Source: Pseudomonadota bacterium
GTDB taxonomy: Bacteria > Pseudomonadota > Alphaproteobacteria > Rhizobiales > Rhizobiaceae
Direction of reading: 5' to 3'
Length of the DNA: 64,000 nt
NCBI GenBank assembly: GCA_020161665.1
Contig: JAIUPA010000029.1
Coordinates: 52,197-116,196 of the forward strand
Below, one piece after another: positions 34,673 through 43,907 of this stretch (position 1 is its first letter; every line of letters starts with the position of its first letter). A program made the translations under genes and the position numbers. The notes beneath the pieces were generated by a model. It had not been told where the DNA came from. It made no database searches and saw only the letters and a list, made by a program, of their open reading frames with translations.

Positions 34673-35278
34673 ATGACTATGGCGCGAACCCGGGCAGCGG
34701 ATTTCGAGGAAAAACAGCGTGGCATTCTGGACAATGCTGCGGCCGTCTTTGCGGAACAAGGCATGGAGAAAGCCTCCATGGCCCAGATCGCCGCGCACGC
34801 GAATGTCTCCAAGGGGCTGCTATACCACTATTATCCGGGCAAGGATGCGCTGATCTTCGCGATCATCATGACGCATCTTGAGGAACTGGAAGATGCGATC
34901 GAGGAGGCGGACAATCCCGACCTGCCGCCGGCCCAGCGCCTGCGCCAGCTTGTGGGGGCCGTTCTTGAGGAATATCGCGGGGCCGATAACCAGCACAAGG
35001 TTCAGCTCAATGCCTCCTCTGCCCTTTCCGACGAGCAGAAGGCCGAGATCATGGCTATCGAGCGACGCATCGTCAAACGCTTCGCGATCGTGCTGCGCGC
35101 CATTAATCCGGAGCTTGAAAGTCCGGAGCGCCCCCTTTTGACACCTGTCACCATGTCGCTCTTTGGCATGATGAACTGGGTCTATATGTGGTTTCGCGAT
35201 GGCGGTCGCATCAGCCGTGAAGATTACGCGGATGTGGCGACAACGCTCATCCTCGAAGGCATCAAGGCCGTTCGCTGA
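34673..35278 (+). CDS. paaR: PaaR, TetR-family regulator of phenylacetate genes
   Basis: A 201-residue TetR-type repressor. The N-terminal DNA-binding domain is clear: RGILDNAAAVFAEQGMEKAS then MAQIAAHANVSKGLLYHYYPGKDAL. The C-terminal ligand domain is all helical and ends LILEGIKAVR. TetR regulators named PaaR control paa genes in several Proteobacteria, responding to phenylacetyl-CoA; its place after paaGIK supports the name. The ATG at 34673 is used; ATG 34679 is an alternative. Its 3' end overlaps the convergent paaY gene by 17 bases. The two ACCG-NN-CGGT palindromes are the best candidate operators. Confidence 0.85.
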   Translation: MTMARTRAADFEEKQRGILDNAAAVFAEQGMEKASMAQIAAHANVSKGLLYHYYPGKDALIFAIIMTHLEELEDAIEEADNPDLPPAQRLRQLVGAVLEEYRGADNQHKVQLNASSALSDEQKAEIMAIERRIVKRFAIVLRAINPELESPERPLLTPVTMSLFGMMNWVYMWFRDGGRISREDYADVATTLILEGIKAVR

Positions 35279-35903
35279 AATTGCGCTTTTCGAGCACCAG
35301 CGGATCGTATTCCGGCGCCTTGACGCGTCGGCGGTCCGGCTCGACCGCACTCAGTGCCGTTGCCGGTTTCAGCTTGTCGCGGGCTTCGATGGCCAGCATC
35401 CGGTAAACGCCGGTTCCTTTGCGTTTCCATTCGATTTCTTCGGCTGAAAGCGTGCGCACGACCTTGGCCGGGGCTCCGACCACCAGGCTGTTGTCGGGAA
35501 GAACGGCTCCCGCCTTCACAAAAGCCATGGCCGCGACGATGGTGTTTTCGCCGACCACCGCCTCATCCATGATCACGGCATTCATGCCCACCATGGCATT
35601 GCGGCCAACCCGGCAGCCATGCAGCACGGCGCCGTGGCCGATATGGCCTTCCTCCTCGATCACCACCTCGAGGTTCGGGAAGGAATGGACAACGCAGGTC
35701 TCCTGCACGTTGGACCCGGTCTTCATGATAATGCGACCGAAATCCCCGCGCAGCACGGCACCCGGGCCGACATAGCAGCCCTCGCCGACAATCACATCGC
35801 CGATCAGTACGGCGGCGGGGTGGACAAAGGCGGTCGGCGCTATAACGGGGATCACCCCGTCATAGCTCCAGACACCGGCGGACATGGAGGGGATCAGGGC
35901 CAT
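35262..35903 (-). CDS. paaY: PaaY, hexapeptide-repeat thioesterase of phenylacetate catabolism
   Basis: A 213-residue left-handed beta-helix protein related to gamma-carbonic anhydrases. Hexapeptide repeats run through most of it (AAVLIGDVIVGEGCYVGPGAVLRGDFGRI, in part), with the family-typical HIGHGAVLHGCRVGRNAMVGMNAV region and EWKRKGTGVY near the end. E. coli PaaY is a thioesterase that clears inhibitory CoA adducts. The start at 35903 overlaps the paaZ stop by ten bases; ATG 35885 (MSAGVWSYDG) avoids the overlap and fits homologues as well. It ends the main paa operon. Confidence 0.93.
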   Translation of the reverse strand: MALIPSMSAGVWSYDGVIPVIAPTAFVHPAAVLIGDVIVGEGCYVGPGAVLRGDFGRIIMKTGSNVQETCVVHSFPNLEVVIEEEGHIGHGAVLHGCRVGRNAMVGMNAVIMDEAVVGENTIVAAMAFVKAGAVLPDNSLVVGAPAKVVRTLSAEEIEWKRKGTGVYRMLAIEARDKLKPATALSAVEPDRRRVKAPEYDPLVLEKRNFSERP

Positions 35904-37948
35904 GTCTTCGCAACCATGGTCAGCACGTCATATTGTGCGACAACGGCGTCATTCTGGTTGGTGACGCGGCAATCCCAGCGAACCTCACCGTAATCGGCCC
36001 CGGCGCGCGGGTTGATCTCCTTGCAGGTCAGGCGAACCGTCAGCGTATCGCCGAAATAGACGGGGCTGAGAAAACGCATGTTGTCGACGCCGTAATTGGC
36101 CAGCACCGGACCTGGAGCCGGATCGACAAAGAGACCGGCCGCGAAGGATGCAATCAGATAGCCGTGAGCAACGCGATCATCAAAGAACGGATTGGCCTTG
36201 GCGGCGGCCTCATCCATGTGGGCGTAGAAAGTATCGCCAGTGAATTCAGCGAAATGCTCTACATCCTCACGCGTTACCGTGCGGCTTTGCGTGATCAGTT
36301 GATCACCGATCTTCAATTCGGCGAGTGATTTGCGGAAGGGGTGAACGCCAGACTGCGTGTCGGCCCCCTCGATATAGCGCCCTGTCACAGCGGACAGAAG
36401 GCGCGGCACGCCCTGCACGGCGGTACGCTGCATGTAATGCTTGACGCCTCGCATGCCGCCCATTTCCTCGCCGCCACCGGCGCGGCCCGGACCGCCATGC
36501 ACGAGGCCCGGCAACGGCGAGCCATGGCCGGTGGAGCTTTTGACCGAAGCGCGGTTTCCGATCATGACGCGGCCATGATAGGGCGCAACGCCAATGACAG
36601 CTTCTTCGGCCACCGCCGGATCATTGGTGAAGACGGAGGCCACGAGCGAGCCCTTGCCACGACGCGACAGCGCCACCGCTTCCTCGATCGTATCATAGGG
36701 CATAACGGTTGAGACTGGGCCGAAGGCCTCCACGTCATGCACGGCGCTGGCCTCGAAGGGACGGTCGCAGTAAAGCAGGACGGGGTTGAGGAAGGCGCCC
36801 TTGTCCGCGTCGCCTGAGGTGGTGCTGATCGCATCGATGTTGCCTGAGACGATTTCCGCGTCCGCCATCAGGTCGCGGATACGCTCGCGCACTTCCTGGC
36901 GCTGCGCCAGCGAGGCGAGCGGACCCATGCGGGTTCCTTCTGCATCCGGCAGGCCAACAGTCGTTCCTTGAAGTCGTTTGCCGAGCGCCTCGACGAGCGG
37001 CTGAACCAGGGCGCGCGTCGCTATGACACGGCGGATGGCTGTGCATTTCTGCCCGGCTTTAGCGGTCATTTCGCGAGCAACTTCCTTGACGAACAGGTCA
37101 AACTCCGGCGTTCCGGGCACGGCATCCGGGCCGAGGATCGAGGCGTTCAGGCTGTCGGCTTCCATGGTGAAGCGCACGGAATTGCCAATAATGGCCGGGT
37201 GCGATTTCAGACGGCGCCCCGTTGAGGCCGAGCCGGTGAAGGTGACGACATCCTGTCCCGTCACATGATCCAGCAGGTCGCCCACCCCGCCGCAGATCAA
37301 CTGCAACGCGCCATCCGGCAGAATTCCGGTCTCGACGATGCGGCGCACGACGAGTTCGGTCAGGTAAGCGGTCTGGCTGGCCGGTTTGACGATGCAGGGC
37401 ACGCCCGCAATAAGCGAAGGCGCGATCTTTTCCAACATGCCCCAGACCGGGAAGTTGAAAGCGTTGATATGGATGGCGACGCCTTCAAGCGGTGTCAGAA
37501 TATGCTGGGCGGAAAAGCTGTTATCCTTCGACAGGACCTCGACATCGCCATCAGTGAGGATGCGCGTGTTAGGCAGTTCACGCCGCGCCTTCGACGCATA
37601 GGAAAGAAGTGTACCGATGCCGCCTTCAATATCGACCCAGCCATCCGAGCGGGTCGCCCCGGTCGGGTAACTTTCGGTGTAAAATTCTTCCTTGCGCTCC
37701 ATCAGCGCCAGGCCAAGGGCCTTGAGCATGGCGGCGCGATCATGGAAGGACATGGCGCGCAGGGCCTTTCCGGCCCGCCCCCGGCCATAGTCGAGAGCCG
37801 CAGCAAAATCGATCCCGGTGGAATCGATGTGGGCAACGGCCTCACCCGTTGCCGCATTGCAAAGGATCTGTCCCTCACCTTGACCGGAAATCCAGCCTCC
37901 ACAAAGATAGCTTTCGAGACGACGCGTCTGGCGGGCCGCAAGTGTCAT
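35894..37948 (-). CDS. paaZ: PaaZ, bifunctional oxepin-CoA hydrolase/semialdehyde dehydrogenase
   Basis: A 684-residue fusion. The N-terminal ~520 residues are an aldehyde dehydrogenase with VTFTGSASTGRRL, the catalytic cysteine in GQKCTAIRRV, and PEFDLFVKEV. The C-terminal ~150 residues are an (R)-specific MaoC-like hydratase: LITQSRTVTREDVEHFAEFTGD then DRVAHGYLIASFAAGL. It hydrolyses the oxepin-CoA ring and oxidises the resulting aldehyde to 3-oxo-5,6-dehydrosuberyl-CoA. The ATG at 37948 follows AGGAAGAAC; a further 70 open codons upstream are not protein-like. Length matches E. coli PaaZ. Confidence 0.96.
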   Translation of the reverse strand: MTLAARQTRRLESYLCGGWISGQGEGQILCNAATGEAVAHIDSTGIDFAAALDYGRGRAGKALRAMSFHDRAAMLKALGLALMERKEEFYTESYPTGATRSDGWVDIEGGIGTLLSYASKARRELPNTRILTDGDVEVLSKDNSFSAQHILTPLEGVAIHINAFNFPVWGMLEKIAPSLIAGVPCIVKPASQTAYLTELVVRRIVETGILPDGALQLICGGVGDLLDHVTGQDVVTFTGSASTGRRLKSHPAIIGNSVRFTMEADSLNASILGPDAVPGTPEFDLFVKEVAREMTAKAGQKCTAIRRVIATRALVQPLVEALGKRLQGTTVGLPDAEGTRMGPLASLAQRQEVRERIRDLMADAEIVSGNIDAISTTSGDADKGAFLNPVLLYCDRPFEASAVHDVEAFGPVSTVMPYDTIEEAVALSRRGKGSLVASVFTNDPAVAEEAVIGVAPYHGRVMIGNRASVKSSTGHGSPLPGLVHGGPGRAGGGEEMGGMRGVKHYMQRTAVQGVPRLLSAVTGRYIEGADTQSGVHPFRKSLAELKIGDQLITQSRTVTREDVEHFAEFTGDTFYAHMDEAAAKANPFFDDRVAHGYLIASFAAGLFVDPAPGPVLANYGVDNMRFLSPVYFGDTLTVRLTCKEINPRAGADYGEVRWDCRVTNQNDAVVAQYDVLTMVAKTWP

Positions 37949-37967
37949 CAGTTCTTCCTTTATGTTA

Positions 37968-38735
37968 TCAGGTAGCGGCCCGGGCAAGGCCGAGTGGTGC
38001 AAGCCAGTCGGCGAGGAGAGCCTGCCAACGGGCGAGAAGCGTTGCATTGGTGCTGTGGCGAAGCCCGAAGCGGGCCAGCGTCTCATGGCGCCCGGAGCCT
38101 GACACGCCGAACGTGGCGGCAACCCGAGGCATCCAGTAGGCGAGCGCCTCTTCGGCATCCCGGCGACCGTTTTCAGTTTCGAGAATGGCCTTTAGCCCTT
38201 CCAGACCCAGTTCGGCATGAGCCGCCTCGCGCGGGGCGATCTCGCGAAAGACTTCCGCCAGCGGCCCGTAGGAAATCCGTGTCAGTTCCGTCATCTGAAC
38301 GTCGGTGGCAAGACCCATCAGCACGTTCATGACCACAGCGTCGGTCCAGCTGTTGATCGGATAGTGAAAGACCGAAAGGCGCATGTCACCTTCACGCCGG
38401 GCCGTGCCGAGATCAGCGTCACGCGCCAGCCGGGCTGCCCAATCATGCTGGCTCTGATAACGGGCTATGTCCGTGCCAAAGGCCCCCATGACATTCAGCA
38501 CGCGCTCGGCATGATCGGCCTTTTCGAGTGTGATCCGGCTTGCGGCAATGCGCTCGCGAATGCCGGGCGCGAAGTTGATCGAGGCGGCGAAGCCCGCAGA
38601 GGCTGCCAGTTCGCTGTCCACGAAGGAGGACATGAGGCGCATCAGTTCGCCGCGATAGCGGGCCGGAACATTATCCGGCGAGGTCAAGACGCCGCCACTT
38701 GCCAGATAGTCGTCGATATTCATCGTATCAGACAT
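37968..38735 (-). CDS. PaaA-like ferritin-fold protein, extra copy with altered metal ligands
   Basis: A 255-residue member of the PaaA/PaaC family, in addition to normal PaaA and PaaC. It aligns to this window's PaaA without gaps from Glu42 to His75 (PaaA Glu59 to His92), shares the FxYPxxxWxD stretch (123-132) and the second E-x-x-H (Glu170, His173; PaaA Glu172, His175). However, the first E-x-x-H reads K-A-D-H at 72-75, so a carboxylate metal ligand is replaced by lysine, and PaaA Asp143 aligns with a glycine. A weakened or lost di-iron site is likely. It lies between paaE and paaZ in the operon, with AGCGGAGGAAG before its ATG. Role unknown; assembly or regulatory subunit, or a substrate variant, are possibilities. 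Confidence 0.82.
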   Translation of the reverse strand: MSDTMNIDDYLASGGVLTSPDNVPARYRGELMRLMSSFVDSELAASAGFAASINFAPGIRERIAASRITLEKADHAERVLNVMGAFGTDIARYQSQHDWAARLARDADLGTARREGDMRLSVFHYPINSWTDAVVMNVLMGLATDVQMTELTRISYGPLAEVFREIAPREAAHAELGLEGLKAILETENGRRDAEEALAYWMPRVAATFGVSGSGRHETLARFGLRHSTNATLLARWQALLADWLAPLGLARAAT

Positions 38736-38749
38736 GGTTCTTCCTCCGC

Positions 38750-39826
38750 TTAAGCGTCGTAGCTGACGACAACGCGGTCGCTCAGCGGGTAGCACTGGCA
38801 CGAGAGCACATAACCGGCGCGCACTTCGTAGTCTTCGAGGGCATGGTTGACGGCCATTTCAGTCTCGCCCTCGAGCACCTTGGCGCGGCAGGTTGAGCAT
38901 ACGCCGGCCTTGCACGAGTAAGGCGCGTCCATGTGGGCGGCGAGAGCGGCTTCGAGAAGGCTCTGCCCCTGGCGCGGCATGGTGAAGGTGCGCGTTGCCC
39001 CATCCAGAGTGACGGTGGCCTGTACACCGGCACTTTCGCACGCGGCTTTCACGGTCTCAATCTTGCGGGCGGTGCGGCCCGGCTGGCTGGACGCAAACAG
39101 TTCGAACTTGATCTGCGCATCGGTCAGTCCATGGTCACGCAGCGAAGCGGCAATCGTCAGCATCATCGGTTCCGGCCCGCAGATGAAGGCGGTATCGACC
39201 GACTTTGCATCGATCCAGTGCGTGAAGAGGCCGGTCATCTTGTCCGCATCGATCTGGCCGGTGAAAAGGTCGATCTCCTGCGCCTCGGCATCAAGGATGT
39301 GCAGCACCGACAGGCGGTTGAGGTAAAGGTTCTTCAGGTCTTCCAGTTCCTCGCGGAACATGATCGAGCTGATCTGGCGGTTGGCGTAGACCAGCGTGAA
39401 GCGCGACTTCGGCTCGCGGGCCAGCGTCGTCTTGATGATCGACAGCAGCGGCGTGATTCCGGACCCACCGGCAAATCCGAGATAGTGGCGCTCTGCTGCC
39501 GAATCGAGTGGCACGTGGAACCGGCCCATGGGCGGCATGGCTTCCAGCGTATCGCCAGGTGCCAGATTTTCGTTGGCCCAGGTGGAGAATGCTCCACCCG
39601 GCACGCGCTTGATGCCGACCTTGAGGCAGCCTTCGTCCTTACCCGCGCAGATCGAGTAGCTGCGGCGCAGCTCCTCGCCCTCGAAATCGCGACGGAAGGT
39701 CAGGTACTGGCCCTGCGTGAAATCGAAAGCCTCCGCATCTTCGGCGCGCGGCTTAAGGGTGACAACGACGGCATCGCGCGTTTCACGGCGCACATCAATA
39801 ACGTCAAGAGAATGAAAACGTGCCAT
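38750..39826 (-). CDS. paaE: PaaE, reductase of the phenylacetyl-CoA epoxidase
   Basis: A 358-residue electron-transfer subunit feeding electrons from NADPH to PaaA. Domains in order: FAD-binding (EELRRSYSICAG, with the RxYS FAD motif), NAD(P)-binding (GFAGGSGITPLLSIIK; FICGPEPMM), and a C-terminal plant-type 2Fe-2S domain with CKAGVCSTCRAKV and the last cysteine in LSCQCYP. Length fits PaaE. The ATG at 39826 follows GGAGGAG. Between paaD and the PaaA-like gene, in the usual order for the epoxidase operon. Confidence 0.96.
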   Translation of the reverse strand: MARFHSLDVIDVRRETRDAVVVTLKPRAEDAEAFDFTQGQYLTFRRDFEGEELRRSYSICAGKDEGCLKVGIKRVPGGAFSTWANENLAPGDTLEAMPPMGRFHVPLDSAAERHYLGFAGGSGITPLLSIIKTTLAREPKSRFTLVYANRQISSIMFREELEDLKNLYLNRLSVLHILDAEAQEIDLFTGQIDADKMTGLFTHWIDAKSVDTAFICGPEPMMLTIAASLRDHGLTDAQIKFELFASSQPGRTARKIETVKAACESAGVQATVTLDGATRTFTMPRQGQSLLEAALAAHMDAPYSCKAGVCSTCRAKVLEGETEMAVNHALEDYEVRAGYVLSCQCYPLSDRVVVSYDA

Positions 39827-39847
39827 AGGGGTGCTCCTCCACATCCT

Positions 39848-40372
39848 TCAGATGCACTTGAAATAGTCGAACGGCTCCAGGCATTCGCGGCAGCGGTAAC
39901 TGGCTTTGCAGGGTGTGGAGCCGAACTGGCTGACCTTTTCGGTCAGGTGGGAACCGCAGCGCGGGCAGGCGACGGCGAGATTGGAGCCATCGGCAAGCTG
40001 CCGCGCCCTTTCCCGCATGCGCCCGTCGGCGGCGGTTCCATCAATGGGTGGGGCAATCCCGTAATTCCTCAGCTTGTCGCGACCTTCCGGACTGATCCAG
40101 TCCGTCGTCCACGGGGGTGACAGGCTGCGTTCAAGGCGTAGCCGGTCGATGCCCCGCTGGCGCAGCGCGGCCTCGATATCGAGATTGATGATCGAGGTGG
40201 CCGGGCAGCCCGAATAGGTCGGGGTTACGGTCACCACCAAGGTCTCGTCGTCCCACGTCACGTCGCGGATAATGCCAAGATCGGTCAGCGAGATGACGGG
40301 GATCTCCGGGTCCGGCACCTCAGACAGCCATTGCCGGATTTCCGTGATGGACGGTTTCGCGATGGCGGTCAT
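39848..40372 (-). CDS. paaD: PaaD, iron-sulfur assembly protein for the epoxidase
   Basis: A 174-residue protein of the MIP18/DUF59 type with the paaD-specific zinc-ribbon tail. The N-terminal domain shows EVPDPEIPVISLTDLGII and TPTYSGCPATSI. The C-terminal tail contains CPRCG and about 20 residues on CKASYRCRECLEPFDYFKC, four or more cysteines. PaaD is needed for activity of the epoxidase, probably for maturing the iron centres of PaaE. Follows paaC after 12 bases. Confidence 0.95.
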   Translation of the reverse strand: MTAIAKPSITEIRQWLSEVPDPEIPVISLTDLGIIRDVTWDDETLVVTVTPTYSGCPATSIINLDIEAALRQRGIDRLRLERSLSPPWTTDWISPEGRDKLRNYGIAPPIDGTAADGRMRERARQLADGSNLAVACPRCGSHLTEKVSQFGSTPCKASYRCRECLEPFDYFKCI

Positions 40373-40384
40373 GACCGGCCTCCC

Positions 40385-41164
40385 CTACCAGGTTGCGCCG
40401 GGATAGGCGCGCTGCAGGAACTGCATGTCGGCCAGAATGAACCCGAGATGTTCGGTGTGAACGCCCTTGCGGCCGCCCTTGTGAACATAGGTTCCGGTGG
40501 GCACGGCAAGCGTTGCTTCGGCCAGAACGTCACGGATGCGTGCTTCCCACGGGCCGCGAAGGCTCGCCGGATCGGGCATGATGCCCGCCTCAGCCATGGC
40601 CTTATCGGCGTCGTCGGTCACGAACATCTCACCCGTATAGGACCAGAGATCATCGAGCGCGCGCTGCATGCGGCGGTGGCTTTCCGCTGTGCCGTCGCCC
40701 AGGCGGATGACGAGATCGCTCGAGCGTTCCAGATGATAGGCCACTTCCTTCAGCGCCTTGGCGGCGATTTCGGCGACGCGCTTGTCCGCGGAACGGGTGA
40801 GCGCGGTGAGCATTTCGAAATGCCAGGCATCGAACAGGAACTGACGCATCAACGTCTGGCCGAAGTCGCCGTTCGGGCGCTCCACCAAAAGAAGGTTGCG
40901 GAACGCGGCGGCGTCGCGCAGATAGGCCAGGTTGTCGGCGGTGCGCCCCTTGCCTTCGACCTCGCCTGCAAGGCCCAGCCAGAGCTGAGTCTGGCCGATC
41001 AGGTCGAGCGCGGTGTTGGCGAGCGCGATGTCCTCTTCGAGAACGGGCGAATGGCCGCACCATTCCGATACGCGGTGGCCGAGCACGAGCGTATTGTCAC
41101 CCAGCCGCAAGAGACATTCAAACAGGGCGGCCTGATCGACCGCAAGATCGAGCGTCGCCATCAC
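40385..41164 (-). CDS. paaC: PaaC, structural subunit of the phenylacetyl-CoA epoxidase
   Basis: A 259-residue ferritin-like subunit that pairs with PaaA but has no working metal site. The typical PaaC features are visible: GHRVSEWCGHSPVLEEDIALAN (in part), LIGQTQLWLGLAGE, AFRNLLLVERPNGDFG, and a tail with GGRKGVHTEHLGFILAEMQ-like sequence (here GFILADMQFLQRAYPG). Overlaps paaB by four bases. Start at 41164 (MMATLDLA) or the next codon. Confidence 0.95.
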   Translation of the reverse strand: MMATLDLAVDQAALFECLLRLGDNTLVLGHRVSEWCGHSPVLEEDIALANTALDLIGQTQLWLGLAGEVEGKGRTADNLAYLRDAAAFRNLLLVERPNGDFGQTLMRQFLFDAWHFEMLTALTRSADKRVAEIAAKALKEVAYHLERSSDLVIRLGDGTAESHRRMQRALDDLWSYTGEMFVTDDADKAMAEAGIMPDPASLRGPWEARIRDVLAEATLAVPTGTYVHKGGRKGVHTEHLGFILADMQFLQRAYPGATW

Positions 41165-41445
41165 ATGTGCCCCACTTCTTCCGGAATGTCGAAGAAGGTC
41201 GGGTGACGATAGACCTTCGAGTTAGACGGCTCGAACAGCGGTCCCTTGTCGGAGGGGCTGGAGGCGGCGATTTCGGACGAGCGCACCACCCAGATCGACA
41301 CGCCTTCATTGCGGCGCGTGTAGACGTCGCGGGCGTTCTTGATTGCCATTTCGGCGTCGGGCGCATGCAGGCTGCCGACATGGCGGTGATTGAGGCCGTG
41401 CTGGCCACGGATGAAGACTTCCCAAAGGGGCCATTCGCTGGACAT
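41161..41445 (-). CDS. paaB: PaaB, small subunit of the phenylacetyl-CoA epoxidase
   Basis: A 94-residue subunit linking PaaAC pairs in the epoxidase complex. It is recognisable along its whole length: EWPLWEVFIRGQHGLNHRHVGSLHA (in part), MAIKNARDVYTRRNEGVSIW and KVYRHPTFFDIPEEVGHM. The ATG at 41445 follows AGGAAC; upstream open codons are not protein-like. Coupled to paaC through the ATGA overlap. Confidence 0.96.
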   Translation of the reverse strand: MSSEWPLWEVFIRGQHGLNHRHVGSLHAPDAEMAIKNARDVYTRRNEGVSIWVVRSSEIAASSPSDKGPLFEPSNSKVYRHPTFFDIPEEVGHM

Positions 41446-41511
41446 TGATGTTCCTCCCAAGAGTTTGACCGGACGCCCTCCCGGCGTCCTGAGTGTCATG
41501 GTTTCAAGCGC

Positions 41512-42510
41512 TTATTCGGCAGCAACCTTCGATGCCATGCGGCGGGCTTGCGCCTTTTCGGCATGCGCCACGAGAGCCTCGCGGAACCAGGTGCCGTCCT
41601 CCCACGCCTTGACGCGCGCACCGAGCCGTTCCTTGTTGCAGGGGCCGTTTCCGGCGATCACGTCAAAAAACTCGCTCCAGTCCGGCTCGGAGAAATCGTA
41701 ACCGCCCTTTTCCTCGTTCCATTTGAGGTTCGCATCGGGAATGGTCAGGCCCAGATATTCGGCCTGCGGCACGGTCTGGTCGACGAACTTCTGGCGCAAC
41801 TCGTCATTGGTGTTGATCTTGATCTTCCACGCCATGGACTGGGTGGAGTGGACCGAGTCCTTGTCGGACGGGCCGAACATCATCAGCGACGGATACCAGA
41901 AGCGGTTCAGGGCATCCTGCGCCATGGCCTTTTGCTCCGGCGTGCCAGCGGCCATCTTCATCATGATGTCGTAGCCTTGGCGCTGGTGGAAGCTTTCCTC
42001 CTTGCAGATGCGGATCATCGCGCGGCTGTAGGGGCCGAACGAGGTGCGCTGCAGCGGCACCTGATTCATGATGGCCGCACCATCAACCAGCCAGCCGACC
42101 GCGCCGATATCGGCCCAGTTCAGCGTCGGATAGTTGAAGATTGAGGAGTATTTCATGGTGCCGTTGTGCAGCTTTTCCATGAGTTCATCGCGGCTGACGC
42201 CGAGCGTTTCGGCGGCACAGTAAAGATAGAGGCCGTGGCCGGCTTCGTCCTGAACCTTGGCAAGCAGGATTGCCTTGCGCTCCAGGGTCGGGGCGCGGGT
42301 AATCCAGTTGCCTTCCGGCAATTGACCGACGATTTCGGAATGGGCGTGCTGGCCGATCTGGCGGATCAGCGTCTTGCGATAGCCTTCCGGCATCCATTCC
42401 TTCGGCTCGATCTTCTCGCCCCGGTCGATACGCTCCTGAAAGGCGCGCTCTTCTGCGGTCATTTCCTCAAGGGATTTCGTGCCCTCGGTTTTCACAAGCT
42501 GCGCATACAT
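41512..42510 (-). CDS. paaA: PaaA, catalytic di-iron subunit of the phenylacetyl-CoA epoxidase
   Basis: A 332-residue ferritin-fold oxygenase that makes the ring 1,2-epoxide of phenylacetyl-CoA from O2. The di-iron ligands are visible: Glu59 ([15 protein letters not shown]), Glu89 and His92 in [13 protein letters not shown], Asp143 in [10 protein letters not shown], and Glu172/His175 in [11 protein letters not shown]. Length is typical. It follows paaJ after 18 bases on the minus strand and precedes paaB. Electrons come from PaaE. The nearby PaaA-like protein (37968-38735) lacks two of these ligand positions. Confidence 0.97.
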   Translation of the reverse strand: MYAQLVKTEGTKSLEEMTAEERAFQERIDRGEKIEPKEWMPEGYRKTLIRQIGQHAHSEIVGQLPEGNWITRAPTLERKAILLAKVQDEAGHGLYLYCAAETLGVSRDELMEKLHNGTMKYSSIFNYPTLNWADIGAVGWLVDGAAIMNQVPLQRTSFGPYSRAMIRICKEESFHQRQGYDIMMKMAAGTPEQKAMAQDALNRFWYPSLMMFGPSDKDSVHSTQSMAWKIKINTNDELRQKFVDQTVPQAEYLGLTIPDANLKWNEEKGGYDFSEPDWSEFFDVIAGNGPCNKERLGARVKAWEDGTWFREALVAHAEKAQARRMASKVAAE

Positions 42511-42528
42511 ATCTGCTCTCTCCCAATA

Positions 42529-43734
42529 TCAGACACGTTCGATGATGATGGCGATGCCCTGACCGACGCCGATGCACATGGTGCACAGCGCGTAGCGCCC
42601 GCCGCTGCGATGAAGCTGGTACATGGCCGTCGTCACGAGCCGGGCACCGGACATGCCGAGCGGATGGCCAATCGCGATGGCACCGCCGTTCGGGTTCACA
42701 TGGGCTGCGTCATCGGGCAGGCCAAGCGCGCGCAGGACGGCGAGCGACTGTGCGGCAAAGGCCTCGTTGAGTTCGATGACATCCATCTGGGCCAGCGTCA
42801 GGCCCGTGCGCTCCAGAACACGACGCACTGCCGGAACCGGACCAATGCCCATGATGCGGGGTTCGACACCTGCCGCCACCATGCCGACGATGCGGGCCTT
42901 GGGGATCAACCCCTGTTTCGCGGCGGCATCACCCGAAAGGATGGCAAGGGCCGCCGCGCCATCATTGACGCCTGAGGCATTGCCCGCCGTTACGGTCTTT
43001 TCCGGCGCATTGACGCCCTTCAATCTGGCAAGCTGCTCTGCTGTTGTGCCGGGGCGCGGATGCTCATCCGTATCGACGACGAGCGGTTCGCCCTTGCGCT
43101 GAGGAATGACGACCGGAATGATCTCGTCGCGAAACAGGCCCTTGGCATTGGCATCTGCCCAGCGTTGCTGACTGCGGGCGGCAAAAGCATCCTGATCGGC
43201 GCGGCCGATCTTGTAATCCTCGGCCACATTATCGGCGGTCTCCGGCATGCTGTCCGTGCCAAAGGCCGCTTTCAGCTTCGGATTGGGAAAACGCCAGCCG
43301 ATGGTGGTGTCGTAAACGGTATTGGAACGCGAGAAGGCGCTATCAGCCTTCGGCATGACGAACGGTGCGCGCGACATACTTTCCACGCCTCCGGCAATCA
43401 CGAAATCACAGTCCCTGGCGCGAATGGCGCGCGCCGCCATGCCGATGGCATCCATGCCCGAGCCGCACAGGCGATTGACGGTGGTGCCCGGCGTGGCGAT
43501 CGGCAGACCGGCCAGAAGGGCAGCCATGCGGCCCACATTGCGGTTATCTTCGCCTGCCTGATTGGCGCAGCCGTAGATCAGATCATCAAGGGAGTTCCAG
43601 TCGACGTCGGGATTGCGATCCATCAACGCCTTGATTGGCAAAGCTGCCAGATCATCGGCGCGAACCGAAGCCAGGGCGCCGCCATAACGTCCGATGGGCG
43701 TGCGTACGGCATCACAAATGAATGCATCCGTCAT
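42529..43734 (-). CDS. paaJ: PaaJ/PcaF, 3-oxoadipyl-CoA thiolase
   Basis: A 401-residue thiolase that cleaves 3-oxo-5,6-dehydrosuberyl-CoA and 3-oxoadipyl-CoA to acetyl-CoA and the shorter acyl-CoA. The nucleophilic cysteine is in [12 protein letters not shown], the catalytic histidine in [11 protein letters not shown] and the second cysteine in [10 protein letters not shown]. The [20 protein letters not shown] start and the [19 protein letters not shown] stretch are typical of PcaF/PaaJ. First gene of the main minus-strand paa operon. A TGACCGATCGGTCA palindrome is 53 bases upstream. Confidence 0.95.
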   Translation of the reverse strand: MTDAFICDAVRTPIGRYGGALASVRADDLAALPIKALMDRNPDVDWNSLDDLIYGCANQAGEDNRNVGRMAALLAGLPIATPGTTVNRLCGSGMDAIGMAARAIRARDCDFVIAGGVESMSRAPFVMPKADSAFSRSNTVYDTTIGWRFPNPKLKAAFGTDSMPETADNVAEDYKIGRADQDAFAARSQQRWADANAKGLFRDEIIPVVIPQRKGEPLVVDTDEHPRPGTTAEQLARLKGVNAPEKTVTAGNASGVNDGAAALAILSGDAAAKQGLIPKARIVGMVAAGVEPRIMGIGPVPAVRRVLERTGLTLAQMDVIELNEAFAAQSLAVLRALGLPDDAAHVNPNGGAIAIGHPLGMSGARLVTTAMYQLHRSGGRYALCTMCIGVGQGIAIIIERV

Positions 43735-43786
43735 GCAATTTTCTCCTCCCGATATGTCGCGGCCCGCTTTCCCTCCCAGAATTAGC

Positions 43787-43800
43787 TGACCGATCGGTCA
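43787..43800. promoter_or_regulatory. Palindromic operator before the main paa operon
   Basis: TGACCGATCGGTCA, a perfect 14-base palindrome, lies 53 bases upstream of the paaJ start. Its ACCG-NN-CGGT core is shared with the site between paaN and paaG. Binding by PaaR (TetR) is inferred; PaaX sites are usually different. Confidence 0.68.
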
Positions 43801-43907
43801 AGATATTATCCGCAATCACGTCACACGCAATAGCGAATTTATATTTTTTTGTGATGTTTGTATGCAAAGTAGAGCAAGCGAAAACATTCGCTTTAAATGT
43901 CAGTGGT

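Noticed and set aside
38933..40120. A 395-codon plus-strand frame opposite paaE and paaD
   Set aside because: Both minus-strand genes are unmistakable; the plus frame has no ribosome site or domain.
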